From the NCBI RefSeq assembly GCF_001006485.1, contig NZ_JUET01000058.1:1-64000 (forward strand): a stretch of DNA of 64,000 nucleotides. The letters run 5' to 3'. The notes below the pieces were generated by a model. It saw only the letters and a program-made list of their open reading frames with translations, was not told the origin of the DNA and searched no databases. This document shows, piece by piece, positions 34,382 through 42,527 of this stretch. A program made the translations under genes and the position numbers. This stretch comes from Tannerella forsythia (lineage in GTDB: Bacteria > Bacteroidota > Bacteroidia > Bacteroidales > Tannerellaceae). Positions within the stretch are counted from its first letter, which is position 1. Every line of letters starts with the position of its first letter.

Positions 34382-35197
34382 ATGGCAAAGAACAGGAAAA
34401 TAAACGTACAAGGAGTTGATATAATATTGTATAAAACAGACAATAGCGATTATATCAGCCTGACGGATATGACAAAGGCTTTCCGTGAAGGAAGCAGTCT
34501 TATCGGAAAATGGATTACCAACAAAAATACATTGGAGTATATAGGCATCTGGGAAAAAATCAACAATCCCGATTTCAATTACCCCGAATTCGGGGTAATT
34601 GAGCGGGAAGCAGGAAGCAACAGATTCATAATGTCTGTGGGTCAATGGATTGAGAGAACAAAAGCAATTGGATTAGAGGTAAAAACGGGGCGTTATGGCG
34701 GGACTTTCGCCTACAAAGACATTGCTTTTCATTTTGCAATGTGGTTGAGTCCCGAATTTCAGATATATCTTGTAAACGAATTTCAGCGGCTTAAGGAAGA
34801 AGAAAACAACCGTCTCAAACTGGAGTGGAATTTACAGCGCACCCTTGCCAAAATCAATTATCATATCCATACCGATGTCATAAAAGAGACTCTTATCCCG
34901 AAAGAGGTAAGCAAGCGGCAGGCGGCTCTTATCTATGCCGACGAGGCGGACTTACTCAATACGGCATTGTTCGGACTTACCGCCAAAGAGTGGCGAGAGC
35001 GTAACCCCGCCCTGAACGGTAATATCCGCGACTATGCCGAGTTGGAACAGTTGGTAGTGCTCAGCAACCTGGAAAGCATCAATGCTTTGCTTATCAAATA
35101 GGGATTGTCGCAAAGCGAACGACTCATTCAGCTCAACAGGGTAGCAATCTCACAAATGAGGTCGCTGGTAGAAAACAGGGCAATAAAAAGGTTATAG
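34382..35197 (+). pseudogene. KilA-N-domain protein interrupted by an in-frame amber codon
   Basis: The first 239 codons (34382-35101) encode a KilA-N DNA-binding domain (DYISLTDMTKAF, ITNKNTLEYIGIWEKINN, GRYGGTFAYKDIAFHFAMWLSPEFQIYLVNEFQRLK), followed by a helical tail. The TAG at 35099 is followed in frame by 31 more codons (GLSQSERLIQLNRVAISQMR and on) to a second stop at 35197. They continue the usual KilA-N tail, where one expects Gln at the stop position (LIKQGLSQ). The gene therefore seems to have lost a CAG to TAG, removing about 32 residues; the domain itself is intact and may still work. Such proteins are common in phages and islands. Confidence 0.75.
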
Positions 35198-35293
35198 GGT
35201 CGTATTGATTATGCCCTTATCGAATACATTTCGGAAACGACAACAGAATGTATGAATAAATGAACGAGGACAGCAAATGAAAATAGAATAACG

Positions 35294-36061
35294 ATGACAC
35301 AGAAGAAAGCGAAAATGGACTATACGAAGATAAATGCACAGACAATCGATTCTTGGATTGAGGACGGTTGGATGTGGGGGAAACCTATCTCACACGAGGA
35401 ATTTGTAAGAGCAAAAGGCGGCGATTATGCCGTAAAACTGACCCCGACGAAGAATGTTCCGAAAGATTGGCTGGGCGATTTGAACGGCAAGAAGGTCTTG
35501 GGACTTGCAAGCGGAGGCGGTCAACAAATGCCGGTATTTACCGCATTGGGAGCGGAATGTACGGTGCTCGATTATTCGGGGAAACAGCTGGAAGCAGAGC
35601 GTATGGTTGCCGAGCGTGAAGGTTATCGGATAAACATCATACGTGCGGATATGAGCAACCCCTTGCCTTTCGATGATAGCTTTTTCGACATCATTTTTCA
35701 CCCTGTATCGAACTGTTATGTCGAGGAAGTGAAACCAATCTGGCACGAGTGTTACAGAGTGCTGCGTAAGGGAGGAGTACTGGTGTCCGGCTTGGACATA
35801 GGTATCAACTACATCTTCGATTTGGAGGAAAGGGTGCTGACCAATACCCTACCGTTCAACCCGCTGAAGAACGAGGAGCACCTGCGTCAGATGCAGGACA
35901 GCAACGGTGGCGTGCAGTTCTCGCATACCATAGAGGAGCAGATTAACGGTCAGTTGGAGGCAGGTTTTGCACTGACGAACCTTTATGACGATACGAATGG
36001 TTTTGGCAACCTGCACGAACATAATGTAGCGTCGTATGTGGCGACAAGGTGCGTCAAATAA
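35294..36061 (+). CDS. Class I SAM-dependent methyltransferase
   Basis: The product is 255 aa. A family-specific N-terminus (NAQTIDSWIEDGWMWGKPIS) precedes motif I VLGLASGGGQQMPVFTALG (68-86), TVLDYSGKQLEAE, MSNPLPFDDSFFDIIFHPVSNCYVE and VLRKGGVLVSGLD. The start codon could also be the ATG at codon 8. This subgroup is common in Firmicutes and Bacteroidota as a stand-alone methyltransferase of unknown substrate. Confidence 0.9.
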   Translation: MTQKKAKMDYTKINAQTIDSWIEDGWMWGKPISHEEFVRAKGGDYAVKLTPTKNVPKDWLGDLNGKKVLGLASGGGQQMPVFTALGAECTVLDYSGKQLEAERMVAEREGYRINIIRADMSNPLPFDDSFFDIIFHPVSNCYVEEVKPIWHECYRVLRKGGVLVSGLDIGINYIFDLEERVLTNTLPFNPLKNEEHLRQMQDSNGGVQFSHTIEEQINGQLEAGFALTNLYDDTNGFGNLHEHNVASYVATRCVK

Positions 36062-36107
36062 AAGAATGTCAGGCATTAGATATTAAACCAATTGAAATTA
36101 TAGTAAT

Positions 36108-36683
36108 ATGATGAAATCATTTGCAGAAGCTCTTTGCAGCAACGAGAAAAACGATAGGATACCCGAAACATACGATTATTTCGGAGGACTGATAGGCGAA
36201 TGGGCTATCGAATGGAACGACCGTTTGGACGAAACCGTCCCCCGACGCGTGAAAGGCGAATGGATATTCTCGCGGGTCTTGGAAGGGACAGCCATTCAGG
36301 ATTTGTTTATCGTACCCTCGCGTACGGAGAGGCTGGACAACCCGCAAGCCGATGCCGAATACGGCACTACCCTGCGGATTTATAATCCTCAAACGATGGC
36401 GTGGGATATATTCTACGGATGTACGGGCAGCGCCTTTCGTCTGACGGCGGTGAAAGCAGGCGATGAAGTGGTGCTGACCGAAAACGGCGAGGGGAGAATG
36501 CGGTACGTCTTTTCGGAAATAACCGCCGATACGTTCAGATGGCGAAAGGAATATTCAGACTCCGATGGTCATTGGACGGTTGTAGCAATCGTAACAGCCA
36601 TACGAAAGAAATGTTCATCAGGTGTCGGGTATCAGGCAAAACAACCTAATCCCCAATACCTAAAACCTAAAAACAACAGATGA
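36108..36683 (+). CDS. Uncharacterised protein (DUF1579/lipocalin-like pattern)
   Basis: The product is 191 aa. The core (about 20-170) has YDYFGGLIGEWAIEWND, VKGEWIFSRVLEGTAIQDLF, DTFRWRKEYSDSDGHW, a strand-rich pattern like small beta-barrel DUF1579-type proteins. I cannot give a function. The last ~20 codons (GVGYQAKQPNPQYLKPK) are not protein-like: they translate the GGTATTGGG-family intergenic repeat. So the natural stop appears to have been lost to, or displaced by, a repeat insertion. The stop overlaps the next gene's ATG. Confidence 0.6.
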   Translation: MMKSFAEALCSNEKNDRIPETYDYFGGLIGEWAIEWNDRLDETVPRRVKGEWIFSRVLEGTAIQDLFIVPSRTERLDNPQADAEYGTTLRIYNPQTMAWDIFYGCTGSAFRLTAVKAGDEVVLTENGEGRMRYVFSEITADTFRWRKEYSDSDGHWTVVAIVTAIRKKCSSGVGYQAKQPNPQYLKPKNNR

Positions 36684-37075
36684 AAATACGTAAAATATAT
36701 GCCTGTTGGGTTTATGTGAGCGATATGGCACAATCCGTTCGTTTTTATCAGGATATAGGCTTTACCGTCAAATTCGTTGAGAAAGACGGTGCTTGGGTGG
36801 AATTCGATTTGGGCGAAACATCGTTTGCCCTTCTGCAACGACCGGAAGAAAAAGGTAAGGTGCAACCCCGAAAAACACGAATTATGTTTGAAGTAGCTCG
36901 TATCGAAGAAATGCAGGAACATTTGATTTCTCTCGGAGTCAAGCGGATTGGAAGCATCAGGAAAGAGCCTTACGGCAAACTGCTGACCTTCGAAGACCCC
37001 GACGGACATTGGCTGGAATTTTTCGAACCCCACCCCCCAAAACCTAAAACCCAATACCCAACCCCCAACACCTGA
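36680..37075 (+). CDS. VOC (glyoxalase/bleomycin-resistance fold) protein
   Basis: The product is 131 aa, one VOC unit pair: IYACWVYVSDMAQSVRFYQDIGF (about 5-27), AWVEFDLGETSFAL, and GKLLTFEDPDGHWLEFFEP (about 98-116) with the usual metal-ligand Glu. Members act as dioxygenases, isomerases or drug-binding proteins. As in the gene before it, the final 15 residues (PHPPKPKTQYPTPNT) are encoded by an intergenic repeat rather than by the ancestral gene. Confidence 0.85.
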   Translation: MKIRKIYACWVYVSDMAQSVRFYQDIGFTVKFVEKDGAWVEFDLGETSFALLQRPEEKGKVQPRKTRIMFEVARIEEMQEHLISLGVKRIGSIRKEPYGKLLTFEDPDGHWLEFFEPHPPKPKTQYPTPNT

Positions 37076-37077
37076 AT

Positions 37078-37391
37078 ATGACTGTAAATACGAAATATAG
37101 TCCCGAAAAACATCACCGCCGTTCGATACGGTTGTGCGGATACGATTATTCGTGCAACGGATTGTATTTTGTTACCGTTTGTTGTCGGAACAAGGCGTGT
37201 TTATTCGGCAAAATCGTCGACGGCGAAATGATATTGAACGCTGTGGGACGAATGGTGGAAAAATGTTGGTTGGATATTACGAACATATCATCCGCAATGC
37301 CGAATCGTATGGAAATATTGCGAAATACATCATTACGAATCCTACCCGTTGGCAGGACGATAATCTTTATATTGATAAATTTAAACAATAA
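37078..37391 (+). pseudogene. RAYT-type transposase remnant
   Basis: The N-terminal part (HHRRSIRLCGYDYSCNGLYFVTVCCRNKACLFGKIVD..., in several pieces) is in one frame from 37078. The C-terminal part (YEHIIRNAESYGNIAKYIITNP, TRWQDDNLY) is in another frame ending at 37391. The HUH region between them is missing. Thus the gene has an internal deletion and a frameshift. Its 5' end matches the fragment at 21167. Confidence 0.8.
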
Positions 37392-37396
37392 ATAAT

Positions 37397-39148
37397 ATGA
37401 ACACATTAAAAAAATTTCAGATCTATATGGGCGAGCGACGGATATTGTTCCCGTTGGCGCTCATTGCTTCGGGGCTTAGCGGACTGATGTCGCTCGTGCC
37501 CTTCGTATTTGTGTGGCTCATTGTCCGCACATTGCTCGGTGTCGGCGGCACGGTCGCCTCTACGCCTATCGGCACGTATGCCTGGTGGGCGGTGGGCACA
37601 GCCGTAGCCGGCTTGCTGATTTATTTTGCTGCACTGATGATGTCGCACTTGGCGGCGTTCCGTGTCGAGACCAATATGCGTCGCTCGGCGATGCGTAAGA
37701 TAATGGATATGCCGCTCGGCTTCTTCGGAGTCAACGACGGCGGGCGGATGCGTAAAATCATCGACGAAGACTCGTCGAGTACGCACTCGTTCATTGCTCA
37801 CATTATGCCCGACCTGGTAGGCAGTATACTGTCGCCGCTTACCGTTGTGGTGTTGCTCTTCGTTTTCGACTGGCGACTGGGCGTAGCCTGCCTCATACCG
37901 CTCGTGGCAGCCTTCGCTACGATGGGCTATCTGATGAATCCGCGTATGAACAACTTCCAGAAAAAGTACCTCGACGCACAAGAGCGTATGAGCAGCGAGG
38001 CGGTGGAATACGTGCGGGGAATACCCGTCGTAAAGGTGTTCCAGCAGACTGTATTCTCGTTCAAACGCTTTTACGACAGTATCATCACCTACCGCGATTT
38101 GGTAACCAAATACACGCTCAGCTGGCAGAAACCCTATTCGTTCTACACGATTATCATCAATGGGTTTACTTACTTCCTCGTACCTGCCGCCATACTGATT
38201 ATCGGCAGGACGGGCAACTACGCCGCCGTCATCACCGATATGTTTTTCTACATTCTGATAACGCCTCTGATATCTTCGAATATTATGAAGATTATGTTCC
38301 TCAATCAGAATATGTTCTTGGCAAACGAGGCTATTACGCGTGTCGAGAAGCTGACCGATTATCCGCAGCTCGAGCCGTCGGCACAGCCACAGCTGCCGCA
38401 AGGATACGGTATCGACTTCGACGGTGTCGTGTTCCGTTACGACGGGGCAGTGCAGAACGCCGTCGACGGCATAACGTTCTCTATCCCCGAGGGTAAGACG
38501 TATGCACTCGTCGGAGCTTCGGGCGGAGGCAAGACCACCATCGCCCGCCTGATACCGCGTTTCTGGGACGTTACCGAAGGCAGCGTCCGTATCGGAGGTG
38601 TAGACGTTCGGCAGATTGACAAAGAGGAGCTGATGAGTCGTATCTCGTTCGTGTTTCAGAATACGAAACTGTTCAAGACCACACTGCGGGAGAATATCAC
38701 CTACGGTTGCCCCGATGCCTCGGCAGAAGCTGTCGACCGTGCCGTAGAGCTCTCGCAGAGCCGTGAGATTATCGACCGTCTGCCCGACGGGTTGGAGACC
38801 AAAATCGGAACCGAAGGTACCTACCTCTCCGGTGGCGAACAGCAACGTATTGCACTGGCACGTGCCATCCTCAAGGATGCTCCGATTGTGGTGCTTGACG
38901 AGGCGACAGCCTTTGCCGACCCCGAGAACGAACATCTCATACAGCAGGCTCTCCACGAACTGATGAAGGGCAAGACATCGCTGATGATAGCCCACCGGCT
39001 CTCGAGCGTACAGACGGTAGACCGTATACTCGTCATCGAACACGGCAAGATAGCCGAGCAGGGTACGCACGACGAACTGCTTGCCCGCGGCGGCATCTAT
39101 AAAACGATGTGGGACGAATATCAAAAATCGGTAGCGTGGACGGTATGA
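37397..39148 (+). CDS. ABC half-transporter (permease + ATPase), siderophore-type subunit 1
   Basis: The product is 583 aa: six membrane helices (about 18-320) followed by an ATPase domain. Walker A is GASGGGKTTIARLIPRFWD (371-389); the signature is YLSGGEQQRIALARAIL (about 475-491); Walker B is PIVVLDEATAFADPENE; and the switch His lies in MIAHRLSSV. The PRFWDVTEG and RIGGVDVRQI wording after Walker A is that of the YbtPQ/IrtAB group, exporter-fold proteins that import ferric siderophores. The normal partner is the gene at 39678, with an opposing small gene wedged between. Confidence 0.88.
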   Translation: MNTLKKFQIYMGERRILFPLALIASGLSGLMSLVPFVFVWLIVRTLLGVGGTVASTPIGTYAWWAVGTAVAGLLIYFAALMMSHLAAFRVETNMRRSAMRKIMDMPLGFFGVNDGGRMRKIIDEDSSSTHSFIAHIMPDLVGSILSPLTVVVLLFVFDWRLGVACLIPLVAAFATMGYLMNPRMNNFQKKYLDAQERMSSEAVEYVRGIPVVKVFQQTVFSFKRFYDSIITYRDLVTKYTLSWQKPYSFYTIIINGFTYFLVPAAILIIGRTGNYAAVITDMFFYILITPLISSNIMKIMFLNQNMFLANEAITRVEKLTDYPQLEPSAQPQLPQGYGIDFDGVVFRYDGAVQNAVDGITFSIPEGKTYALVGASGGGKTTIARLIPRFWDVTEGSVRIGGVDVRQIDKEELMSRISFVFQNTKLFKTTLRENITYGCPDASAEAVDRAVELSQSREIIDRLPDGLETKIGTEGTYLSGGEQQRIALARAILKDAPIVVLDEATAFADPENEHLIQQALHELMKGKTSLMIAHRLSSVQTVDRILVIEHGKIAEQGTHDELLARGGIYKTMWDEYQKSVAWTV

Positions 39149-39224
39149 ATTAAATGAAATATGAAGGATTAAGAATGAAGATTCGTGATGCAAGTTATAC
39201 GCATTCCGGGTATGTATAAAATGT

Positions 39225-39590
39225 TCATTCTTTATTATCCTTCAATCCTTTAGCGTTCTTAAGTATGGCAATAAGCAGATATACGATTGCGTTAGCTTCG
39301 GGAAAGATAGAATTATATATTTCCATAGTAATATGGTTGCTATCTTTGAGCAACGATAACCAATACAATGTTTCGTTGGCTTCTTTTAGAGCGACGTGCA
39401 TTTTATTTATAAAATCGGCTTTGCTCTGTGCAAATTTAGCCTCGCTAATTAATGCACCAATAGCAGTACCGCTTCGCAATATCTGCTTCGACAGCACAAA
39501 TTCTCGCTTTTCTTTCGAGAGAAACAAGTATAGCTTAATGATACGCAATGCCAATGAATATGATTTTTCATAAACAATATTTTCACTCAT
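39225..39590 (-). CDS. Four-helix-bundle (S23-type) protein
   Basis: The product is 121 aa, nearly all helical (SYSLALRIIKLYLFLSKEKREF, LRSGTAIGALISEAKFAQSK, DFINKMHVALKEANETLYWL), matching the family first described from intervening sequences in 23S rRNA and widespread as free-standing genes in Bacteroidota. Its function is unknown. It lies antisense between two ABC half-transporter genes that should work together, bounded by A/T-rich ATTCTTCATT-type repeats. It has its own -7 element (39626-39634, minus). Confidence 0.88.
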   Translation of the reverse strand: MSENIVYEKSYSLALRIIKLYLFLSKEKREFVLSKQILRSGTAIGALISEAKFAQSKADFINKMHVALKEANETLYWLSLLKDSNHITMEIYNSIFPEANAIVYLLIAILKNAKGLKDNKE

Positions 39591-39625
39591 AATAATTTAT
39601 GACAAACTTATGTGTTTAGTAATAG

Positions 39626-39634
39626 CCAAAAGTA
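39626..39634 (-). promoter_or_regulatory. -7 element of the four-helix-bundle gene
   Basis: On the minus strand it reads TACTTTTGG, 35 bases before the ATG. The -33 element is not clear. Confidence 0.35.
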
Positions 39635-39677
39635 CAAAAAAACACTTAACTTTTAACTTTTCATTCTTCATTTTATA

Positions 39678-41408
39678 ATGATACACTACTTTGAGAACCG
39701 TTTCGCACTTTCGGAAAAAGGTGCACGCTCGCTTGCAGGAGGTATAGTTTTTTCTGCCCTGCTCAATATCGCCCTGATGTTACCGGTGATATTTCTGTTT
39801 ATGTTTCTGACGGACTATCTGCAGCCCGTCATCGACCCGCAGAATACCGTGATGCACGGTATCTGGTACTATACGGTTATAGCCGTAGCATTCTTTGCGG
39901 TTGCTTACGTCGTGTCATTGTTGCAATACAAGAGCACCTTTTCCAATATCTATACCGAGAGCGGCAACCGACGTATCTCGCTCGCCGAAAAGCTGCGTAA
40001 GCTGCCGCTGGCGTTCTTCGGTGAGAGGAATCTCTCCGACCTTACATCCAATATTATGAATGATAATAGTATGATGGAGCAACTCTTTTCGCACGCTATG
40101 CCGCAGCTTTTCGCCTCCATCATCACGACGTCGCTTATCGGCATTGGTCTCTTCTTCTACCAGTGGCAATTGGCGTTGGCACTGTTCTGGGTGGTACCGG
40201 TGGCTCTTGCCGTTGTGTTGCTTTCGAAGAAGAGGATGGACAGGCTCAATGCCGAATTTCATCACGACAAGCTCGACGTCGCCGAACAGATTCAGTCGGG
40301 GCTCGAATGCGTGCAGGAAATCAAAGCCTACAACGGAGAGGCAAAATATCTCGAAGACTTAGACCATAGTCTCCGTCGTTACGAAAAGAGTCTTACCAAA
40401 GGCGAATTTGTCGGAGGTGTCCTGATTAATTCTGCCAATGCGATACTCAAACTTGGTATGGCGACGGTCATCATCGTCGGGGCTTACCTCTTGTCGGTCG
40501 GTACGGTCGATATATTTACCTACCTCATCTTCCTGATGATATCGGCAAGCATCTACAACCCCATTGGTGAGGTATTCAATCACATTGCGGTACTGACTAT
40601 TCTCGACGTGCATATCAACCGAATAAAAGAGATGGAGTCGATGCCCGTACAGCAGGGAACAACCGATTATTCGGTCGATAACTACGATATAGCGTTCGAC
40701 GGTGTCGACTTCTCTTACGAGACAGGCAAACAGGTGCTCCGCAACGTGTCGTTTACCGCTCGGCAGGGCGAGGTGACGGCGTTGGTAGGTCCCTCGGGCG
40801 GTGGCAAGAGCACATCCGCCAAGCTCGCCGCACGTTTCTGGGATATCGATAAGGGCACAATCACCCTCGGAGGGCAAGACATCTCGAAGATAGACCCCGA
40901 GGCATTGCTCAAAAACTATGCGGTGGTATTCCAAGACGTGCTGCTGTTCAACTCGAGCGTCGCCGACAATATCCGTATCGGCAAGCCCGACGCCACCGAC
41001 GAGGAGATACGCCGAGTGGCAGAGCTCGCTCGTTGCGATGAGTTCGTCAGCCGTATGCCCGAGGGCTACGACACTCTCATCGGCGAGAACGGCGCCGCAC
41101 TTTCGGGAGGCGAACGTCAACGCATCTCCATCGCCCGAGCCCTGCTCAAAGACGCTCCCATCGTGCTGCTCGACGAAGCTACTGCCAGCCTCGACGTGGA
41201 GAACGAGACCAAGATACAGGCAGGCATCTCGGAGTTGATACGCAACAAGACCGTGCTTATCATCGCCCACCGTATGCGAACCGTCGCCAATGCCCACAAG
41301 ATAGTGGTGCTCAAAGACGGTACGGTTGCCGAACAGGGCACTCCCGCCGAACTGATGGCTCGTGGCGGCGAATTTGCCCGTATGGTAGAGCGGCAAAGGG
41401 AAGGATGA
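39678..41408 (+). CDS. ABC half-transporter (permease + ATPase), siderophore-type subunit 2
   Basis: The product is 576 aa with the same plan as the gene at 37397: six helices (about 20-310), Walker A GPSGGGKSTSAKLAARFWD (about 371-389), signature ALSGGERQRISIARALL, Walker B PIVLLDEATASLDVENE and switch His in IIAHRMRTV. Both members keep complete ATPase motifs, so a heterodimer with two active sites is expected. In this locus the likely job is inner-membrane import of what the TonB/DUF4374 pair collects, though export cannot be excluded from sequence. Confidence 0.88.
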   Translation: MIHYFENRFALSEKGARSLAGGIVFSALLNIALMLPVIFLFMFLTDYLQPVIDPQNTVMHGIWYYTVIAVAFFAVAYVVSLLQYKSTFSNIYTESGNRRISLAEKLRKLPLAFFGERNLSDLTSNIMNDNSMMEQLFSHAMPQLFASIITTSLIGIGLFFYQWQLALALFWVVPVALAVVLLSKKRMDRLNAEFHHDKLDVAEQIQSGLECVQEIKAYNGEAKYLEDLDHSLRRYEKSLTKGEFVGGVLINSANAILKLGMATVIIVGAYLLSVGTVDIFTYLIFLMISASIYNPIGEVFNHIAVLTILDVHINRIKEMESMPVQQGTTDYSVDNYDIAFDGVDFSYETGKQVLRNVSFTARQGEVTALVGPSGGGKSTSAKLAARFWDIDKGTITLGGQDISKIDPEALLKNYAVVFQDVLLFNSSVADNIRIGKPDATDEEIRRVAELARCDEFVSRMPEGYDTLIGENGAALSGGERQRISIARALLKDAPIVLLDEATASLDVENETKIQAGISELIRNKTVLIIAHRMRTVANAHKIVVLKDGTVAEQGTPAELMARGGEFARMVERQREG

Positions 41409-41456
41409 GACAGGAATTATTTTGTTTGCAGGATCGGCCGAAGCTCTCTTTTTTAT

Positions 41457-41465
41457 AGTTTTGTA
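41457..41465 (+). promoter_or_regulatory. -7 element of the glutaminase gene
   Basis: TAGTTTTGT matches TAnnTTTG, 14 bases before the first ATG (41480) and 26 before the second (41492). No good -33 element is at the usual spacing. Confidence 0.45.
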
Positions 41466-41479
41466 TCCGAATTATAGCG

Positions 41480-42406
41480 ATGTTTGGCAAAATGAACTAC
41501 GAAAAAATATTCGAAGATATTTTCGAGAAACTGAAGAAAGCCCCCGATGAAGGAAAGGTGGCGGATTATATTCCGGAGCTGGCTCGTGTCAATCCCGATT
41601 CTTTCGGTGTCCATCTGACTACGGTCGATGGTGTGCATTATGCTTTCGGCGACTCCGAGACGCGTTTTTCCGTACAGAGCATCGCCAAGGTGTTGTCATT
41701 TGTGCTTGCTTATTCACATCTGAAAAGCAACATTTGGAAACGGATGGATTTGGAACCTGCGGGAACGCCTTTTAATTCGCTCGTACAATTGGAATACGAC
41801 AGAGGAATACCGCGTAATCCTTTTGTAAATGCCGGTGCGATAGTTGTATGCGATATTCTTGTGAGTCGGTTTGAAAATCCTTCGGTCGAGGTGCTGAAGT
41901 TTGTACGAAGCCTGTCGGGGAATGACAAGATAGATTTCAATCTCAAGGTTGCGTATTCGGAGCGATCGATGGCATATCGTAATTACGCATTAGTCAACTT
42001 GATGAAATCGTTCGGAAATATCAAAAACGACATTGAGAAAGTCATGGACCTGTACTTTAAAATATGTTCCATTGAAATGACATGCAGAGAGCTGTCCGAG
42101 TCATTTCTTTTTCTTGCCAATAACGGTGTTGTGCCTTATTCGGGCAAGCCCATCCTTTCTCCCAGTCGGACCAAACGCACGAATGCATTGATGCAGACTT
42201 GCGGGTTTTATGATGAGGCCGGACAGTTTGCGTTTAAGGTCGGACTTCCCGGCAAGAGCGGTGTGGGCGGTGGCATTGTCGCCGTACATCCGCAAAGATA
42301 CTGTATCGCCGTGTGGAGTCCGCGACTGAACCCTAAAGGGAATTCCCAGAGAGGTATATTGTTTTTGGAAGAGTTTACGACCAAAACCAAACTTTCTATT
42401 TTCTGA
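41480..42406 (+). CDS. glsA: Glutaminase
   Basis: The 308-aa product is the usual length of bacterial serine-dependent glutaminase (beta-lactamase-like fold), which hydrolyses glutamine to glutamate and ammonia. The catalytic Ser-x-x-Lys is SVQSIAK (Ser67, Lys70). Other conserved blocks are PRNPFVNAGAIVV (substrate Asn), SERSMAYRNYAL, and GLPGKSGVGGGIVAV near the end. The start may be the ATG at 41492, four codons in. It lies just outside the accessory block and has its own -7 element. Confidence 0.95.
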   Translation: MFGKMNYEKIFEDIFEKLKKAPDEGKVADYIPELARVNPDSFGVHLTTVDGVHYAFGDSETRFSVQSIAKVLSFVLAYSHLKSNIWKRMDLEPAGTPFNSLVQLEYDRGIPRNPFVNAGAIVVCDILVSRFENPSVEVLKFVRSLSGNDKIDFNLKVAYSERSMAYRNYALVNLMKSFGNIKNDIEKVMDLYFKICSIEMTCRELSESFLFLANNGVVPYSGKPILSPSRTKRTNALMQTCGFYDEAGQFAFKVGLPGKSGVGGGIVAVHPQRYCIAVWSPRLNPKGNSQRGILFLEEFTTKTKLSIF

Positions 42407-42449
42407 TTCTCGTCCGGAAATTCAGTTTCGTAGAGCGGTTATTCGGAAA

Positions 42450-42499
42450 AATCCCTACAAATAGGGATTTTTTAAATGCCGGAAAAGGGCTTCCTTTGT
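42450..42499 (+). promoter_or_regulatory. DUF4198 promoter with AATCCC-N8-GGGATT dyad
   Basis: A perfect dyad (42450-42469, extended by A and T on both sides) ends in ATTT, the -33 position. Exactly 20 bases later is TTCCTTTGT (42491-42499), a -7 element with one mismatch. It could alternatively be a terminator of the glutaminase gene (an A-run and a T-run flank the stem), and may be both. Confidence 0.5.
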
Positions 42500-42527
42500 A
42501 CGAACAAATTATTTATTTATTTCAAAG

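Noticed and set aside
37406-39193. A 595-codon open frame antisense to the first ABC transporter
   Set aside because: It mirrors the ABC gene, has no family pattern and is Arg/His/Tyr-rich, as expected for the complement of a codon-biased gene. The sense frame has all ABC motifs.
14149-41408. Integrated conjugative element or prophage
   Set aside because: No integrase, relaxase, conjugation, capsid or attachment-site repeats were seen. A KilA-N gene and RAYT pieces alone do not make a mobile element.
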